Source: Marinoscillum sp. MHG1-6
GTDB lineage: Bacteria > Bacteroidota > Bacteroidia > Cytophagales > Cyclobacteriaceae
Assembly: GCF_024714475.1 (NCBI RefSeq)
Contig: NZ_JAMZMI010000001.1
Coordinates: 825,185 to 889,184 of the forward strand
Length of the DNA stretch: 64,000 bases
Reading direction: 5' to 3'
Part shown: positions 18,734-27,323 of the stretch, piece after piece
How positions within the stretch are numbered: position 1 is the first letter of the stretch
How the letters are laid out: the number at the start of each line of letters is the position of its first letter
Position numbers and translations under genes: made by a program
Notes under the pieces: generated by a model
The model's input: the letters and a program-made list of their open reading frames with translations, nothing else
Databases searched by the model: none
What the model was told of the DNA's origin: nothing

Positions 18734-18892
18734 ATGCCTGGCAGAAGACCCATATTCGCAACTCTGGTCACAAACATTTACCGTTTTTTAAGAGACACGT
18801 TGTTTAAAGCGACCATAGAGCCGGCTTCCCCAGTAGAGCGTAGGGCGAAGAGGATAAAAAAAGGGAAGAAAACTTCTCCCCCTGAGTCTTAA
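18734..18892 (+). CDS. 52-residue basic protein, putative
   Basis: A short reading frame (ATG 18734, TAA 18890-18892) fills most of an otherwise empty 300-base gap. It encodes MPGRRPIFATLVTNIYRF at the start, a central amphipathic stretch, and a very basic tail (ERRAKRIKKGKK). The codon choice is like that of neighbouring genes, and its stop sits 5 bases from the convergent FA2H-like gene end, a spacing typical of real convergent genes. The basic tail could bind nucleic acid or membrane surface. No family is recognised; it may still be a chance ORF. Confidence 0.45.
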   Translation: MPGRRPIFATLVTNIYRFLRDTLFKATIEPASPVERRAKRIKKGKKTSPPES

Positions 18893-18897
18893 ATCGC

Positions 18898-19512
18898 TTA
18901 TTTCTTGGGCATCGTTCTGAAGATGTAATCCCAAAGCGGGGAGGACACCCCAAATGCGTTGTTTTCGTCCTTATAATGATGGATACCGTGATGCACCCAA
19001 AGCACTTTGAAGAAATTCTTAGGTGGCTTGAAGGCATGAACCATATAGTGAACCCAAAGGTAAGAGGCGTATCCCATCAGAAATCCCGGTAAAAAACCGA
19101 ACACGAAATCTCCCATAATTAGTCTAAAAAGGAAGAAGAATCCTGCAGCCAATAGTAATGATAATGGTGGCGGCATAGCCAGACGATCTTTATCTTTTGG
19201 ATAATCATGGTGAACTCCATGAACTGTGTAAGCAAACTTTTCCTGTTTCGGCGTATGCGGAGTCAAGTGAAAAACAAAACGGTGCATTATGTACTCGACC
19301 AGCGTGAAGGTGAGTAATCCGCCTACAAAGAGTAGAGGAGCGTTCAAAGCACTGATGTATCCGTAGTCAATTCCAAAATAAATCAGACTAGCAGAAATAA
19401 CACTGAAAATGATCAAAGGGATCGCTATGTGTGTTCTGGTAAGCTTTTCAAGAAGCGGGTTGTTGAATAACGCTTTCGTGCCGTTGGTGTGTGGTTTGTT
19501 TTTGAGTTTCAT
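18898..19512 (-). CDS. FA2H-like fatty acid hydroxylase / sterol desaturase family
   Basis: A 204-residue integral membrane di-iron enzyme. The His clusters of the family are all there: HRFVFH, HGVHHDYP, HYMVH and HHGIHHYKD, followed by FGVSSPLWDYIF. The order and the closing motif are closest to fatty acid 2-hydroxylase (FA2H/Scs7) rather than to carotenoid hydroxylase. Bacteroidota make sphingolipids and hydroxylated sulfonolipids, so the likely substrate is an acyl chain of such a lipid; this is inference. About four membrane helices are expected. It lies 50 bases downstream of nothing related; bshA is further along on the same strand. Confidence 0.87.
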   Translation of the reverse strand: MKLKNKPHTNGTKALFNNPLLEKLTRTHIAIPLIIFSVISASLIYFGIDYGYISALNAPLLFVGGLLTFTLVEYIMHRFVFHLTPHTPKQEKFAYTVHGVHHDYPKDKDRLAMPPPLSLLLAAGFFFLFRLIMGDFVFGFLPGFLMGYASYLWVHYMVHAFKPPKNFFKVLWVHHGIHHYKDENNAFGVSSPLWDYIFRTMPKK

Positions 19513-19561
19513 CTCGGATAAGTGAACTGGTACAAAGTTAGCCCTAAATTACAATTTTGAA

Positions 19562-20710
19562 CTATATCAAAGATGATGCCTTTGATTTTGTTTTCTGTAA
19601 AGTTCTATTGTACAGAGATTCATAGACCGGCAAAATGTTGCTTACTTCGAAATCAAGCGCTCTTTTTAAGGCGTTAGATTTGAAAGTGGACAAATTTCTG
19701 TCATCCAAAATATGCATTGCCTTTTCGGTCATGGTCTTAATATCACCCACATCGCAGGTAAAGCCGGAAACGCCATTGAGATTAAGCTCTGGTAGGCCTC
19801 CTGCATTGGTAGAGATCACCGGAACTTCGCAAGCCATGGCCTCTAAGGCGGCTAGTCCAAAGCTTTCTTTTTCCGACGTAAGCAAGAATAAATCTGCTAC
19901 TGATAAGACCTCTTCAACGGCTTCCAGTTTACCCAAAAATCTCACATCATCACAGATACGATACTCGCGGCAAACCTCTTCCATTTCATACCTCTCAGGG
20001 CCATCACCCACCATGAGTAATTTTGAGGGAACCGTCTCGTTGACATTCTTGAAAATATCCAGCACGTCTCTGACACGCTTTACTTTTCTAAAGTTTGAGG
20101 TGTGGATGATGAGTTTTTCATCATTCGGGCAGATTGCCTTTTTGAAGTGTTCTTTCTTCTGCTTTTTGAAACGATCCATGTCAATGAAGTTAGGGATCAC
20201 TTCTATCTCCCGCTTAATATCGAAATGAGCGAGGGTATCTTTTTTAAGGTCTTCTGAAACTGCAGTCACTCCATCAGATTCATTGATGGAGAAGGTCACC
20301 ACAGGCTCGTAGGTGGCATCTTTTCCTACCAACGTAATATCTGTACCGTGAAGCGTCGTAATGAATGGAATATGAATCCCCTTCGCCTTTAATATCTCTC
20401 TTGCCATATATGCAGCGGATGCATGCGGGATAGCATAATGTACATGCAGCAGATCAAGCCCCTCATGCTCCACGACATCCACCATTTTACTGGATAATGC
20501 CAGTTCATAAGGTGGGTAATCAAATAGAGGATAAGATTTTACAGATACTTCGTGGTAAAAAAGATTGGCATTGAAAAAATCAAGCCTAGATGGCTGAGAA
20601 TAAGTGATAAAATGCACCTGATGGCCTTCTTTTGCCAACGCTTTTCCCAACTCTGTGGCCACCACGCCACTTCCCCCGTAGGTCGGATAACAAACAATTC
20701 CTATTTTCAT
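19562..20710 (-). CDS. bshA: N-acetyl-alpha-D-glucosaminyl L-malate synthase (bacillithiol)
   Basis: GT4-family glycosyltransferase that joins UDP-GlcNAc and L-malate, the first step in bacillithiol synthesis. The ATG at 20708-20710 gives the standard N terminus MKIGIVCYPTYGGSGVVA and a 382-residue protein; an upstream in-frame ATG would add 8 residues and is unlikely. The nucleotide-sugar site is at the C-terminal half, with EKESFGLAALEAMACE and TNAGGLPE, the E-x7-E pattern of GT4 enzymes. No bshB or bshC is within the window. It implies that this organism uses bacillithiol as its low-molecular-weight thiol. Confidence 0.94.
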   Translation of the reverse strand: MKIGIVCYPTYGGSGVVATELGKALAKEGHQVHFITYSQPSRLDFFNANLFYHEVSVKSYPLFDYPPYELALSSKMVDVVEHEGLDLLHVHYAIPHASAAYMAREILKAKGIHIPFITTLHGTDITLVGKDATYEPVVTFSINESDGVTAVSEDLKKDTLAHFDIKREIEVIPNFIDMDRFKKQKKEHFKKAICPNDEKLIIHTSNFRKVKRVRDVLDIFKNVNETVPSKLLMVGDGPERYEMEEVCREYRICDDVRFLGKLEAVEEVLSVADLFLLTSEKESFGLAALEAMACEVPVISTNAGGLPELNLNGVSGFTCDVGDIKTMTEKAMHILDDRNLSTFKSNALKRALDFEVSNILPVYESLYNRTLQKTKSKASSLI

Positions 20711-20754
20711 ATTACTCGATTCCAAAGTTAACACAACATGTGCTGCCTTTGTTC

Positions 20755-23151
20755 CTAGTTAATCCATTTGGACAAGATAGCTTCATAAACTACATCCTGA
20801 ACCCTTCTACGGATGTCATTCCTAATAAGTTTATAATTATTCGCGTCCGGATATATTCGGTTCGACAAAAAAACAAAAACCAGATCAAATTCAGGGTCAA
20901 TCCAAACCAGCGTGCCGGTAAATCCCGTATGCCCAAAACTGTTGATTGAAGCATTTTGCGAAGCATTTTTCGAAAAATAGCTTTTTTTATCCCAGCCCAG
21001 TGCACGACGATTACCTTCAAAATATTTCTGATTAAAGTAGTCTATAGTCTCCGGAAGAAGCACCTGCTTGTCACCATAGCGACCTCCCTGGGCAATCATC
21101 TGCATGATGATGATCAGGTCGTGAGCATTTGAAAATAATCCTGCATGGCCGGCGACTCCTCCGAAAATGGCAGCATTGCGATCATGAACCTGTCCCCAAA
21201 CCTGTTCATTGCGGAAATAATAATCGTATTCCGTTGGGGCGATCTCATAACGGTCAATATTTTTCTCCATTGGGGAAAAGGTGAGTCGGTTCAGCCCGAG
21301 AGGGATATAAAAATGTTCGTCCAGAAATGTTTCCATCGGTTGCTGTGCAACCGCTTCTACTACCTGATGCAGCATCATGAAACCAATGTCTGAGTATCTG
21401 TAGCTCGGAATACTGTCAAAACGTGTCAGCGGACTTAAGCGAATCCAGTTTTTTAATGAATCCATCAGGGCAGGTGTTGGCTTCAGACCATAAGAACGAG
21501 TATCATTTTTCTCTGCCTCTTCATCTTCATAGTAAAATGGCTCCAGTCGATCTGCCCCAATCGTTTTTTTCCAAAAAGGGACGTAGGATACCAGGCCGGC
21601 ATTGTGAGAAAGTAATTGACGGAGGGTGATGCTCGCTTTATTGGTTGCTTCATATTCGGGAAGGTACCTGGAGATGGACTCATCCAGCTGAATTTTCCCT
21701 TGCTCATAAAGTTTCATCACGGCTAATAACGTGGCAGATACTTTGGTGACAGAAGCAAGATCATATAAGGTGCTATTACTTGTGGGAATCAGGCTGTCAT
21801 AGGTGAGATATCCGAATCCTTCTTCCATTACAATGGTCCCATCTACTGCAACTGCGACCTGGCATCCTGGTGTACTTCCTGTATTAATGGCCTCATTAAT
21901 AATTTCCTGAATTCTTTCTTTACTCTCCTGATCAAGCCCTACCATTTCTGCTGGAGCATACCCTAACCGTCCTGTTCCTAATAAAGGCCGGTTATAATAA
22001 TTATTGAAGGCTGCGGTTGGCATAGTGCCGGAAGCTCCAGCCGCACCCATAAGTATCTGGGGGAGCTCATATTCATACATAGAATTATACGTAGAGGTCA
22101 GGAGGGCACCATCGATTTGCTGGTCATATTGCAGTCCCTGACTTAATTCACCCATGAAGATTATACATCTATTGGCAGTGTTGTAATCTTTTAGATCCAC
22201 ATCCAAATTGTCGATTACGATTGGGGCTTGACTGTTTTGAATACCATCTTTCGAAGTAATTAGGTAGGCATATTTTTCCAGCATTTGTGCCATGGGACTA
22301 AAGGGTCGCAGAGTAATGAGGCAAATAGTATCATATTTGAGGGGGAGCACCCCTGCTTGTTTTTGGATAGGGATAATTGATTCCCTACTGATTGCTACTG
22401 CGAGTTTGTTAGGCAGCTTTCTCTTATGTATGTCGCTGGCAGGCGCATATTTCTGCATCAAAGCATTTTTTATGTCAATCTGGTGACCGCTAAACTCAAT
22501 ACGCCTGGCGTGTTTTTGAATACTACTCTCCAGATCGACTAACGTAGATGGACTCATTGCCCAAAAGGAGTGTTCATCAAAAACTTTCCGTATGTGTTTT
22601 TTCTTTTTGCTCCTGGAAAGCGAAATATCACTTTTAGCTATAAAGAAGAAGGGGTCAAATGAGTGAATCAGGTCAATTAATTCGGCTTCTCTAGGATTAG
22701 TTTCATTTCCATCAGGCAACACTGCCCGGTTGACACCATAGCTTTTGCACAGGTTTTTTAAGAAAGAAAAGTACTCCAGCAGGATTTCTTCGTTTCCAAT
22801 GGATGCCAAAGTGTGCAGGGTGGGAAGGTTATCCAACTCCTCCGGAGAGGGGTTAAGTCGATGATCTAGCTGTAGCGACAGGGAAGGAATAAAATCCCTG
22901 TTAAAAATATATTCGTCAAATGCACCAAAAGGCCGTGTAAGGTAGATCCCACCATTTTCACTAATCGAGTTAGGGCTCAGTTCAGCCAGATCCTGATTGC
23001 CATCTACCATAATCCAAATAAGCTGCCGGGCCTTTTCTTCCGGGGTCATGGTCAGATACAAACTATCTGCTTTTTTGTTGCTCAAAGTAGGTCCAGCCCA
23101 CACCCAATGAGGTAGGAAAATGGCTATAAATATGATCAACAAAAAGCGCAT
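20755..23151 (-). CDS. degenerate GH3 domain fused to beta-lactamase-fold serine hydrolase
   Basis: A 798-residue exported protein (signal peptide 1-19 ending in WAG). The first ~420 residues resemble a shrunken GH3 beta-N-acetylglucosaminidase: the opening MTPEEKARQLIW and the C-terminal GH3 part (AISRESIIPIQ, then ILMGAAGASGTMPTAA) remain, but the catalytic barrel is short and lacks the KHFPGHG-type motif and the D-x-H loop. Residues about 430-795 form a penicillin-binding/beta-lactamase domain with SVTK (SxxK), YSD and HTG motifs intact. Full GH3-BLA fusions of about 1000 residues are common in Bacteroidota and are linked to cell-wall recycling. Only the hydrolase half looks active. It is separated from bshA by 44 bases. 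Confidence 0.85.
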   Translation of the reverse strand: MRFLLIIFIAIFLPHWVWAGPTLSNKKADSLYLTMTPEEKARQLIWIMVDGNQDLAELSPNSISENGGIYLTRPFGAFDEYIFNRDFIPSLSLQLDHRLNPSPEELDNLPTLHTLASIGNEEILLEYFSFLKNLCKSYGVNRAVLPDGNETNPREAELIDLIHSFDPFFFIAKSDISLSRSKKKKHIRKVFDEHSFWAMSPSTLVDLESSIQKHARRIEFSGHQIDIKNALMQKYAPASDIHKRKLPNKLAVAISRESIIPIQKQAGVLPLKYDTICLITLRPFSPMAQMLEKYAYLITSKDGIQNSQAPIVIDNLDVDLKDYNTANRCIIFMGELSQGLQYDQQIDGALLTSTYNSMYEYELPQILMGAAGASGTMPTAAFNNYYNRPLLGTGRLGYAPAEMVGLDQESKERIQEIINEAINTGSTPGCQVAVAVDGTIVMEEGFGYLTYDSLIPTSNSTLYDLASVTKVSATLLAVMKLYEQGKIQLDESISRYLPEYEATNKASITLRQLLSHNAGLVSYVPFWKKTIGADRLEPFYYEDEEAEKNDTRSYGLKPTPALMDSLKNWIRLSPLTRFDSIPSYRYSDIGFMMLHQVVEAVAQQPMETFLDEHFYIPLGLNRLTFSPMEKNIDRYEIAPTEYDYYFRNEQVWGQVHDRNAAIFGGVAGHAGLFSNAHDLIIIMQMIAQGGRYGDKQVLLPETIDYFNQKYFEGNRRALGWDKKSYFSKNASQNASINSFGHTGFTGTLVWIDPEFDLVFVFLSNRIYPDANNYKLIRNDIRRRVQDVVYEAILSKWIN

Positions 23152-23372
23152 TGAGTCAAATCTCTTAACTTTGAATGAATGAATGAAAAGATATTGATGT
23201 TATTGTCTTTTTAATTCAACGAAAGTTCGGCTGGCAGGAATTCCATGCGTGTGGATTTTTTGCTCATTGCACTCATAATGAGCAGGTTGTGGAGAATGGC
23301 ATGCGTACATCATTTTTGAAAGAGAAAAGGAGATTCCGAAAGCCCAAGTTTGACCATATTATTGATAAGTAA

Positions 23373-23720
23373 GTGAGATTTCCATCATTCATAAGACTCC
23401 CTAGAAACAGGCGGTTCGAGTTTACTCCCAGGTATTATGACCCAATAAAGGAGGAAATAGAGGAAAGAACCGAGCGCATCAAGCAGGAAATGGAAGGTGA
23501 GCAGGGAGATAATAATTACACCTCGGGAAGAATCAAATTTGAGCGGAAGGCCCAATCGGTGCCCAATTCATCATTTTTACAGATGATCATTGCGGCTGTC
23601 TTGGGTCTGGGAGTAATTGGCTGGTTATTTTATGGCAATGACGTGCTCTACGCGCTTTGGCTGGCCGTTCCCGTTTATCTTTACTTTCGCTTTAAAAATC
23701 GTATTCCTAAAGGTCGTTAA
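23373..23720 (+). CDS. small membrane protein upstream of mutL
   Basis: A 115-residue protein starting with GTG: RFPSFIRLPRNRRFEFTPRYYDP, a charged helical middle, and two close hydrophobic segments (about 66-84 and 88-104). The FxPRYYD motif and the position directly before mutL match a small protein found at this place in many Bacteroidota (often mislabelled riboflavin synthase beta subunit). The stop TAA overlaps the mutL start by one base (A of ATG at 23720), so they are translated together. Function unknown. An in-frame stop (TAA 23370-23372) sits directly before the GTG. Confidence 0.72.
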   Translation: MRFPSFIRLPRNRRFEFTPRYYDPIKEEIEERTERIKQEMEGEQGDNNYTSGRIKFERKAQSVPNSSFLQMIIAAVLGLGVIGWLFYGNDVLYALWLAVPVYLYFRFKNRIPKGR

Positions 23721-25567
23721 TGCAAGACATCATTCATCTTTTGCCGGATAGTATCGCAAATCAGATCGCGGCGGGAGAGGTCGTTCAACGTCCTGCTTCT
23801 GTGGTGAAGGAGATGCTGGAAAACAGTATTGATGCAGGAGCAAAAGAGATCAAGCTGATCATACGGGAGGCGGGAAAAACCCTCATCCAGATTATTGACG
23901 ATGGTAAGGGGATGAGCGTGACAGATGCACGCATGAGCTTTGAAAGGCATGCGACATCTAAGATTCGGACAGCCGAAGACCTCTTCAGAATCATGACCAT
24001 GGGTTTTCGTGGAGAAGCGTTGGCCTCCATTGCTGCAGTTGCACAGGTGGAAATGAAGACGAGGAGAGTTGAAGATGAGCTAGGGACACTTTTGCAAATT
24101 GAAGCCTCAGAAGTAAAAAAGCAGGAACCGATCCAAACCAAAGCCGGAACTTCTATCTCGGTCAAGAACCTTTTCTATAATGTTCCGGCAAGAAGAAATT
24201 TCCTCAAGTCCAATCCGGTTGAGTTAAGACATATTACGGATGAGTTTCAGCGTGTGGCGCTGGCCAATGCTCAGGTGTCCATGAGCCTGATCCATAATGA
24301 CATGGAGATCTACAATGTGGAGGGGGGCAAGCTGTCGAGGAGGATTGTACAGCTCTTTGGTAAAAACTATCAGCAGCAGTTGATCCCCTGCCAGGAAGAA
24401 ACCCCACACGTGAAGATCACGGGCTACATCGGAAAACCGGAATTTTCAAAGAAGACCCGTGGAGAGCAGTATTTCTTTGTCAATAATCGCTTTATCAAAA
24501 GCAGCTACCTCAACCATGCCGTGACTACGGCTTACCAGGGACTGCTTAAGGAAGATTATTTTCCATTCTATGTGCTTTTCATCGAGATGGACCCTGTACA
24601 TGTGGATATCAATGTGCATCCAACCAAAACGGAGGTCAAGTTTGATGATGATCGCATGCTTTACGGGGTTGTGAGTGCTGCCATCCGTCAGGCGTTGGGT
24701 TCATTCAATGTGACGCCATCGCTGGATTTCAATACAGATGTAAACTTCGAGCATTTCATGACGCAGAATACCTCTTTTGATCGACCGAAAGAATCTGCGA
24801 GTGACAAGCAATATGCTCAGTTTAAAAATATTGACCGGGATAAGGACAAAGCCAAAAACTGGGAATCGCTTTATGACTTTGCCAAGAGAGAGGACATCAT
24901 TAGTCCGGAGCAGCTGCAAAAGGAGTCTGAGGGATTGCCGGAGTCTCCTACCATGACATTTTCCAGTGCGGCAAACCACATGGAGGAAAAGGTGGTGGAT
25001 CAAGGGAAAACCTTTCCTCTGCATGATAAATACCTCATCCGGCAGGTAAAGTCGGGAATGGTGGTGATCGACCAAAAGGCAGCTTTTGAGCGTATCCTTT
25101 TCGAACGATACAAGCAAAAGATGGATACGCAGGGAGGAGCCTCCCAGTCGAGTTTGTTTCCCCAGCAAGTGGCGTTGAACCCTTCGGATTACGCGCTGGT
25201 CATGGAGATCAGGTCGGAGATCCAGCGGCTTGGCTTCGAATTTGAAGAACTAGGTCAGCAAATGATCGTTATTCAGGGGGTGCCTGCGGAACTTTCGGGA
25301 TGTAACGAGAAAGAAGTGTTTGAGGAATTGCTGGAGCAGTTTAAGTTTAATAAAAGGGAGCTTGGCGTATCATCCAATAATGAGAATCTTTGCCGGGCAC
25401 TGGCCAAAAGGACCGCAACTATCAAATGTAAAAATCTGGCAGAGCCGGAGGCAGAAAGATTGATCGATCAGCTTTTCGCTTGCAGTCAGCCAAATTATAC
25501 ACCCGATGGTGTGTCCACTTTTGTAATCATCAATTTAGAACAAGTTAAATCCTGGTTTTCGTCATGA
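23720..25567 (+). CDS. mutL: DNA mismatch repair protein MutL
   Basis: A 615-residue GHKL ATPase that couples mismatch recognition by MutS to strand incision. The N-terminal ATPase motifs are all present: IAAGEVVQRPASVVKEMLEN region with catalytic Glu (about 15-40), DDGKGM, and MGFRGEALASI. The middle is Lys/Asp-rich and variable; the C-terminal dimerisation domain begins near 425. The metal-binding endonuclease motif DQHA(x)2E(x)4E of nicking MutLs reads DQKAAFERILFE (451-462), so the His is replaced by Lys, and the usual C-terminal CPHGRP is TPDGVS. Loss of nicking activity is therefore likely. The gene overlaps its upstream neighbour by 1 base and the rhomboid gene by 4. Confidence 0.95.
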   Translation: MQDIIHLLPDSIANQIAAGEVVQRPASVVKEMLENSIDAGAKEIKLIIREAGKTLIQIIDDGKGMSVTDARMSFERHATSKIRTAEDLFRIMTMGFRGEALASIAAVAQVEMKTRRVEDELGTLLQIEASEVKKQEPIQTKAGTSISVKNLFYNVPARRNFLKSNPVELRHITDEFQRVALANAQVSMSLIHNDMEIYNVEGGKLSRRIVQLFGKNYQQQLIPCQEETPHVKITGYIGKPEFSKKTRGEQYFFVNNRFIKSSYLNHAVTTAYQGLLKEDYFPFYVLFIEMDPVHVDINVHPTKTEVKFDDDRMLYGVVSAAIRQALGSFNVTPSLDFNTDVNFEHFMTQNTSFDRPKESASDKQYAQFKNIDRDKDKAKNWESLYDFAKREDIISPEQLQKESEGLPESPTMTFSSAANHMEEKVVDQGKTFPLHDKYLIRQVKSGMVVIDQKAAFERILFERYKQKMDTQGGASQSSLFPQQVALNPSDYALVMEIRSEIQRLGFEFEELGQQMIVIQGVPAELSGCNEKEVFEELLEQFKFNKRELGVSSNNENLCRALAKRTATIKCKNLAEPEAERLIDQLFACSQPNYTPDGVSTFVIINLEQVKSWFSS

Positions 25568-26358
25568 TGAGAATGACTCCCATCGTAAAGAATATACTGA
25601 TCATCAATGTGGTGATCGCCTTGATTCAGGGCTTTTTAAACCTGCCGCTCAACGACTGGCTGTCATTGCGGGTGATCTTTTCACCTGAGTGGGCACCCTG
25701 GCAATTTTTTACCTACATGTGGCTGCATGCAGGCATGTGGCACCTTTTCGGAAACATGTTCGCGGTATTTATTTTCGGACCGATGCTCGAGCATGTATGG
25801 GGTTCTAAACGCTTTCTTACTTTTTACATGATCTGTGGAGTGGGTGCGGGTGTACTTTATGGGGTAGCCGATTTTTTTGAAAAACTACCGGTCAAGCAGC
25901 AGGCGCAGGAGTACGTTATGAATCCGAATCCCGAGGATTTTAGAATCTTTATTCTCGACCATAAGCTGGATGTACGCAGTGCAAGTATGCTCACGGACTT
26001 TTCCGATGAGTATTATGAGCATCCGGATGATCAGACTATGATCAACCAGAGTAAGCGTTATGTGAGTGAAATACTGTCGATCTATATTAATGGATCGATG
26101 GTAGGAGCATCGGGAGCCGTTTTTGGAATTCTAATGGCCTTCGGAATGTTGTTTCCAAACACCCAGCTGATGCTGCTTTTCCCGCCGATACCTGTCAGGG
26201 CAAAATATATTGTCCTTTTTTATGGTCTGTACGAACTTTATGCCGAATTTAGTCGTGCGCCGGGAGACAACGTGGCCCACCTGGCTCACCTGGGAGGAAT
26301 GCTTATTGCATTCATTTTAATTAAATATTGGGCTCGAAAAAGCAATAGATTTTATTGA
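25564..26358 (+). CDS. rhomboid-family intramembrane serine protease 1
   Basis: A 264-residue rhomboid protease of the inner membrane. The catalytic Ser183 is in GASGAVFG and the catalytic His in NVAHLAHLGG (His239/242); the WxxxxHAGMWHLFGNMF region fits the family's L1 loop. A hydrophilic insertion of about 70 residues (about 105-175) between early helices is typical of Bacteroidota members. The start ATG overlaps the mutL stop (ATGA). Rhomboids cut membrane proteins within or near their transmembrane helix. Substrate unknown. Confidence 0.9.
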   Translation: MMRMTPIVKNILIINVVIALIQGFLNLPLNDWLSLRVIFSPEWAPWQFFTYMWLHAGMWHLFGNMFAVFIFGPMLEHVWGSKRFLTFYMICGVGAGVLYGVADFFEKLPVKQQAQEYVMNPNPEDFRIFILDHKLDVRSASMLTDFSDEYYEHPDDQTMINQSKRYVSEILSIYINGSMVGASGAVFGILMAFGMLFPNTQLMLLFPPIPVRAKYIVLFYGLYELYAEFSRAPGDNVAHLAHLGGMLIAFILIKYWARKSNRFY

Positions 26359-27287
26359 TGCTAGGAGGAAACAGCATACTCGATGACTTCAAAAATGCGT
26401 GGAACAGGCCCAACAATTCCCCGGCGCAGCTGATCATCATCAACGTCGTTGTCTATTTATTTTTAGCCTTACTCTACCTGGTTTCGAGGATTGGTGGTTT
26501 TGAGGCTTTCTTCGCCGTAGTATACGATCAGTTTTCTATTCCTCCCTCTATGGCGGAATTTTTGACCAGACCATGGACACTCATCACCTATGGGTTTGCG
26601 CATAGCCTTTCGGATATTTTTCACATCATCTTCAACATGCTGGTGTTTTACTGGTTCTCCAAATTGATATTGGAGTTTCTGGGAAATAAGAAAGTTATAG
26701 CCATTTATGTATTAGGGGTGCTGGCAGGAGCGGCGGCATACCTGTTGGTGTATAATACGATTCCATTTTATCAGGAGCAGATTGGTAACCTCAGCGGAAT
26801 GGTTGGTGCCTCGGCTGCAGTCTTTGCGATCGTGGTGGCAGCGGCTGTTTTTATGCCAAACTATACTTTCTTTTTACTGTTTTTGGGACCAGTAAGGATT
26901 AAATATATAGCTGCCTTTTATGTGATCCTGTCACTTCTGGGTTCAGCCGGAGGAAATGCCGGGGGTAACATTGCCCATCTCGGAGGTGCTTTGATCGGCT
27001 GGTTGTACATTTCTCAGCTTAGAAAAGGAACAGATATTGGAGCCTGGATCATAGGGACCATTGACTGGGTGAAAAGCTTCTTTGTGTCACAACCCAAGAT
27101 CAAAGTGACCCATAAAGCAGAGAAATCCACCACCAGAAAATCCACCTCCCGGGGAACTGTCAGGAGTGCCGGAGCGGATTCTCCTGATCAGGCCGAGATC
27201 GATGCCATTTTGGATAAAATTTCGCAGTCGGGTTATGACAGCCTCACCAAAGAAGAAAAACAAAAGCTATTTAACGCGAGTAAATAG
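26358..27287 (+). CDS. rhomboid-family intramembrane serine protease 2
   Basis: A second rhomboid, 309 residues from the ATG at 26358, which overlaps the previous stop by one base (TGATG); an earlier TTG at 26355 is also possible. The catalytic Ser152 is in GASAAVFA and His207 in NIAHLGG; the first-loop HxxxDIFHIIFNML fits the fold. The last ~75 residues form a cytoplasmic Lys/Ser/Thr-rich tail ending in EIDAILDKISQSGYDSLTKEE, a motif also seen at the end of other Bacteroidota rhomboids. The two paralogues are only distantly similar, so the pair reflects an old duplication. Confidence 0.9.
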   Translation: MLGGNSILDDFKNAWNRPNNSPAQLIIINVVVYLFLALLYLVSRIGGFEAFFAVVYDQFSIPPSMAEFLTRPWTLITYGFAHSLSDIFHIIFNMLVFYWFSKLILEFLGNKKVIAIYVLGVLAGAAAYLLVYNTIPFYQEQIGNLSGMVGASAAVFAIVVAAAVFMPNYTFFLLFLGPVRIKYIAAFYVILSLLGSAGGNAGGNIAHLGGALIGWLYISQLRKGTDIGAWIIGTIDWVKSFFVSQPKIKVTHKAEKSTTRKSTSRGTVRSAGADSPDQAEIDAILDKISQSGYDSLTKEEKQKLFNASK

Positions 27288-27323
27288 CCATTCAATAAAC
27301 GATAACCTAGCCTTAGTAATAAT

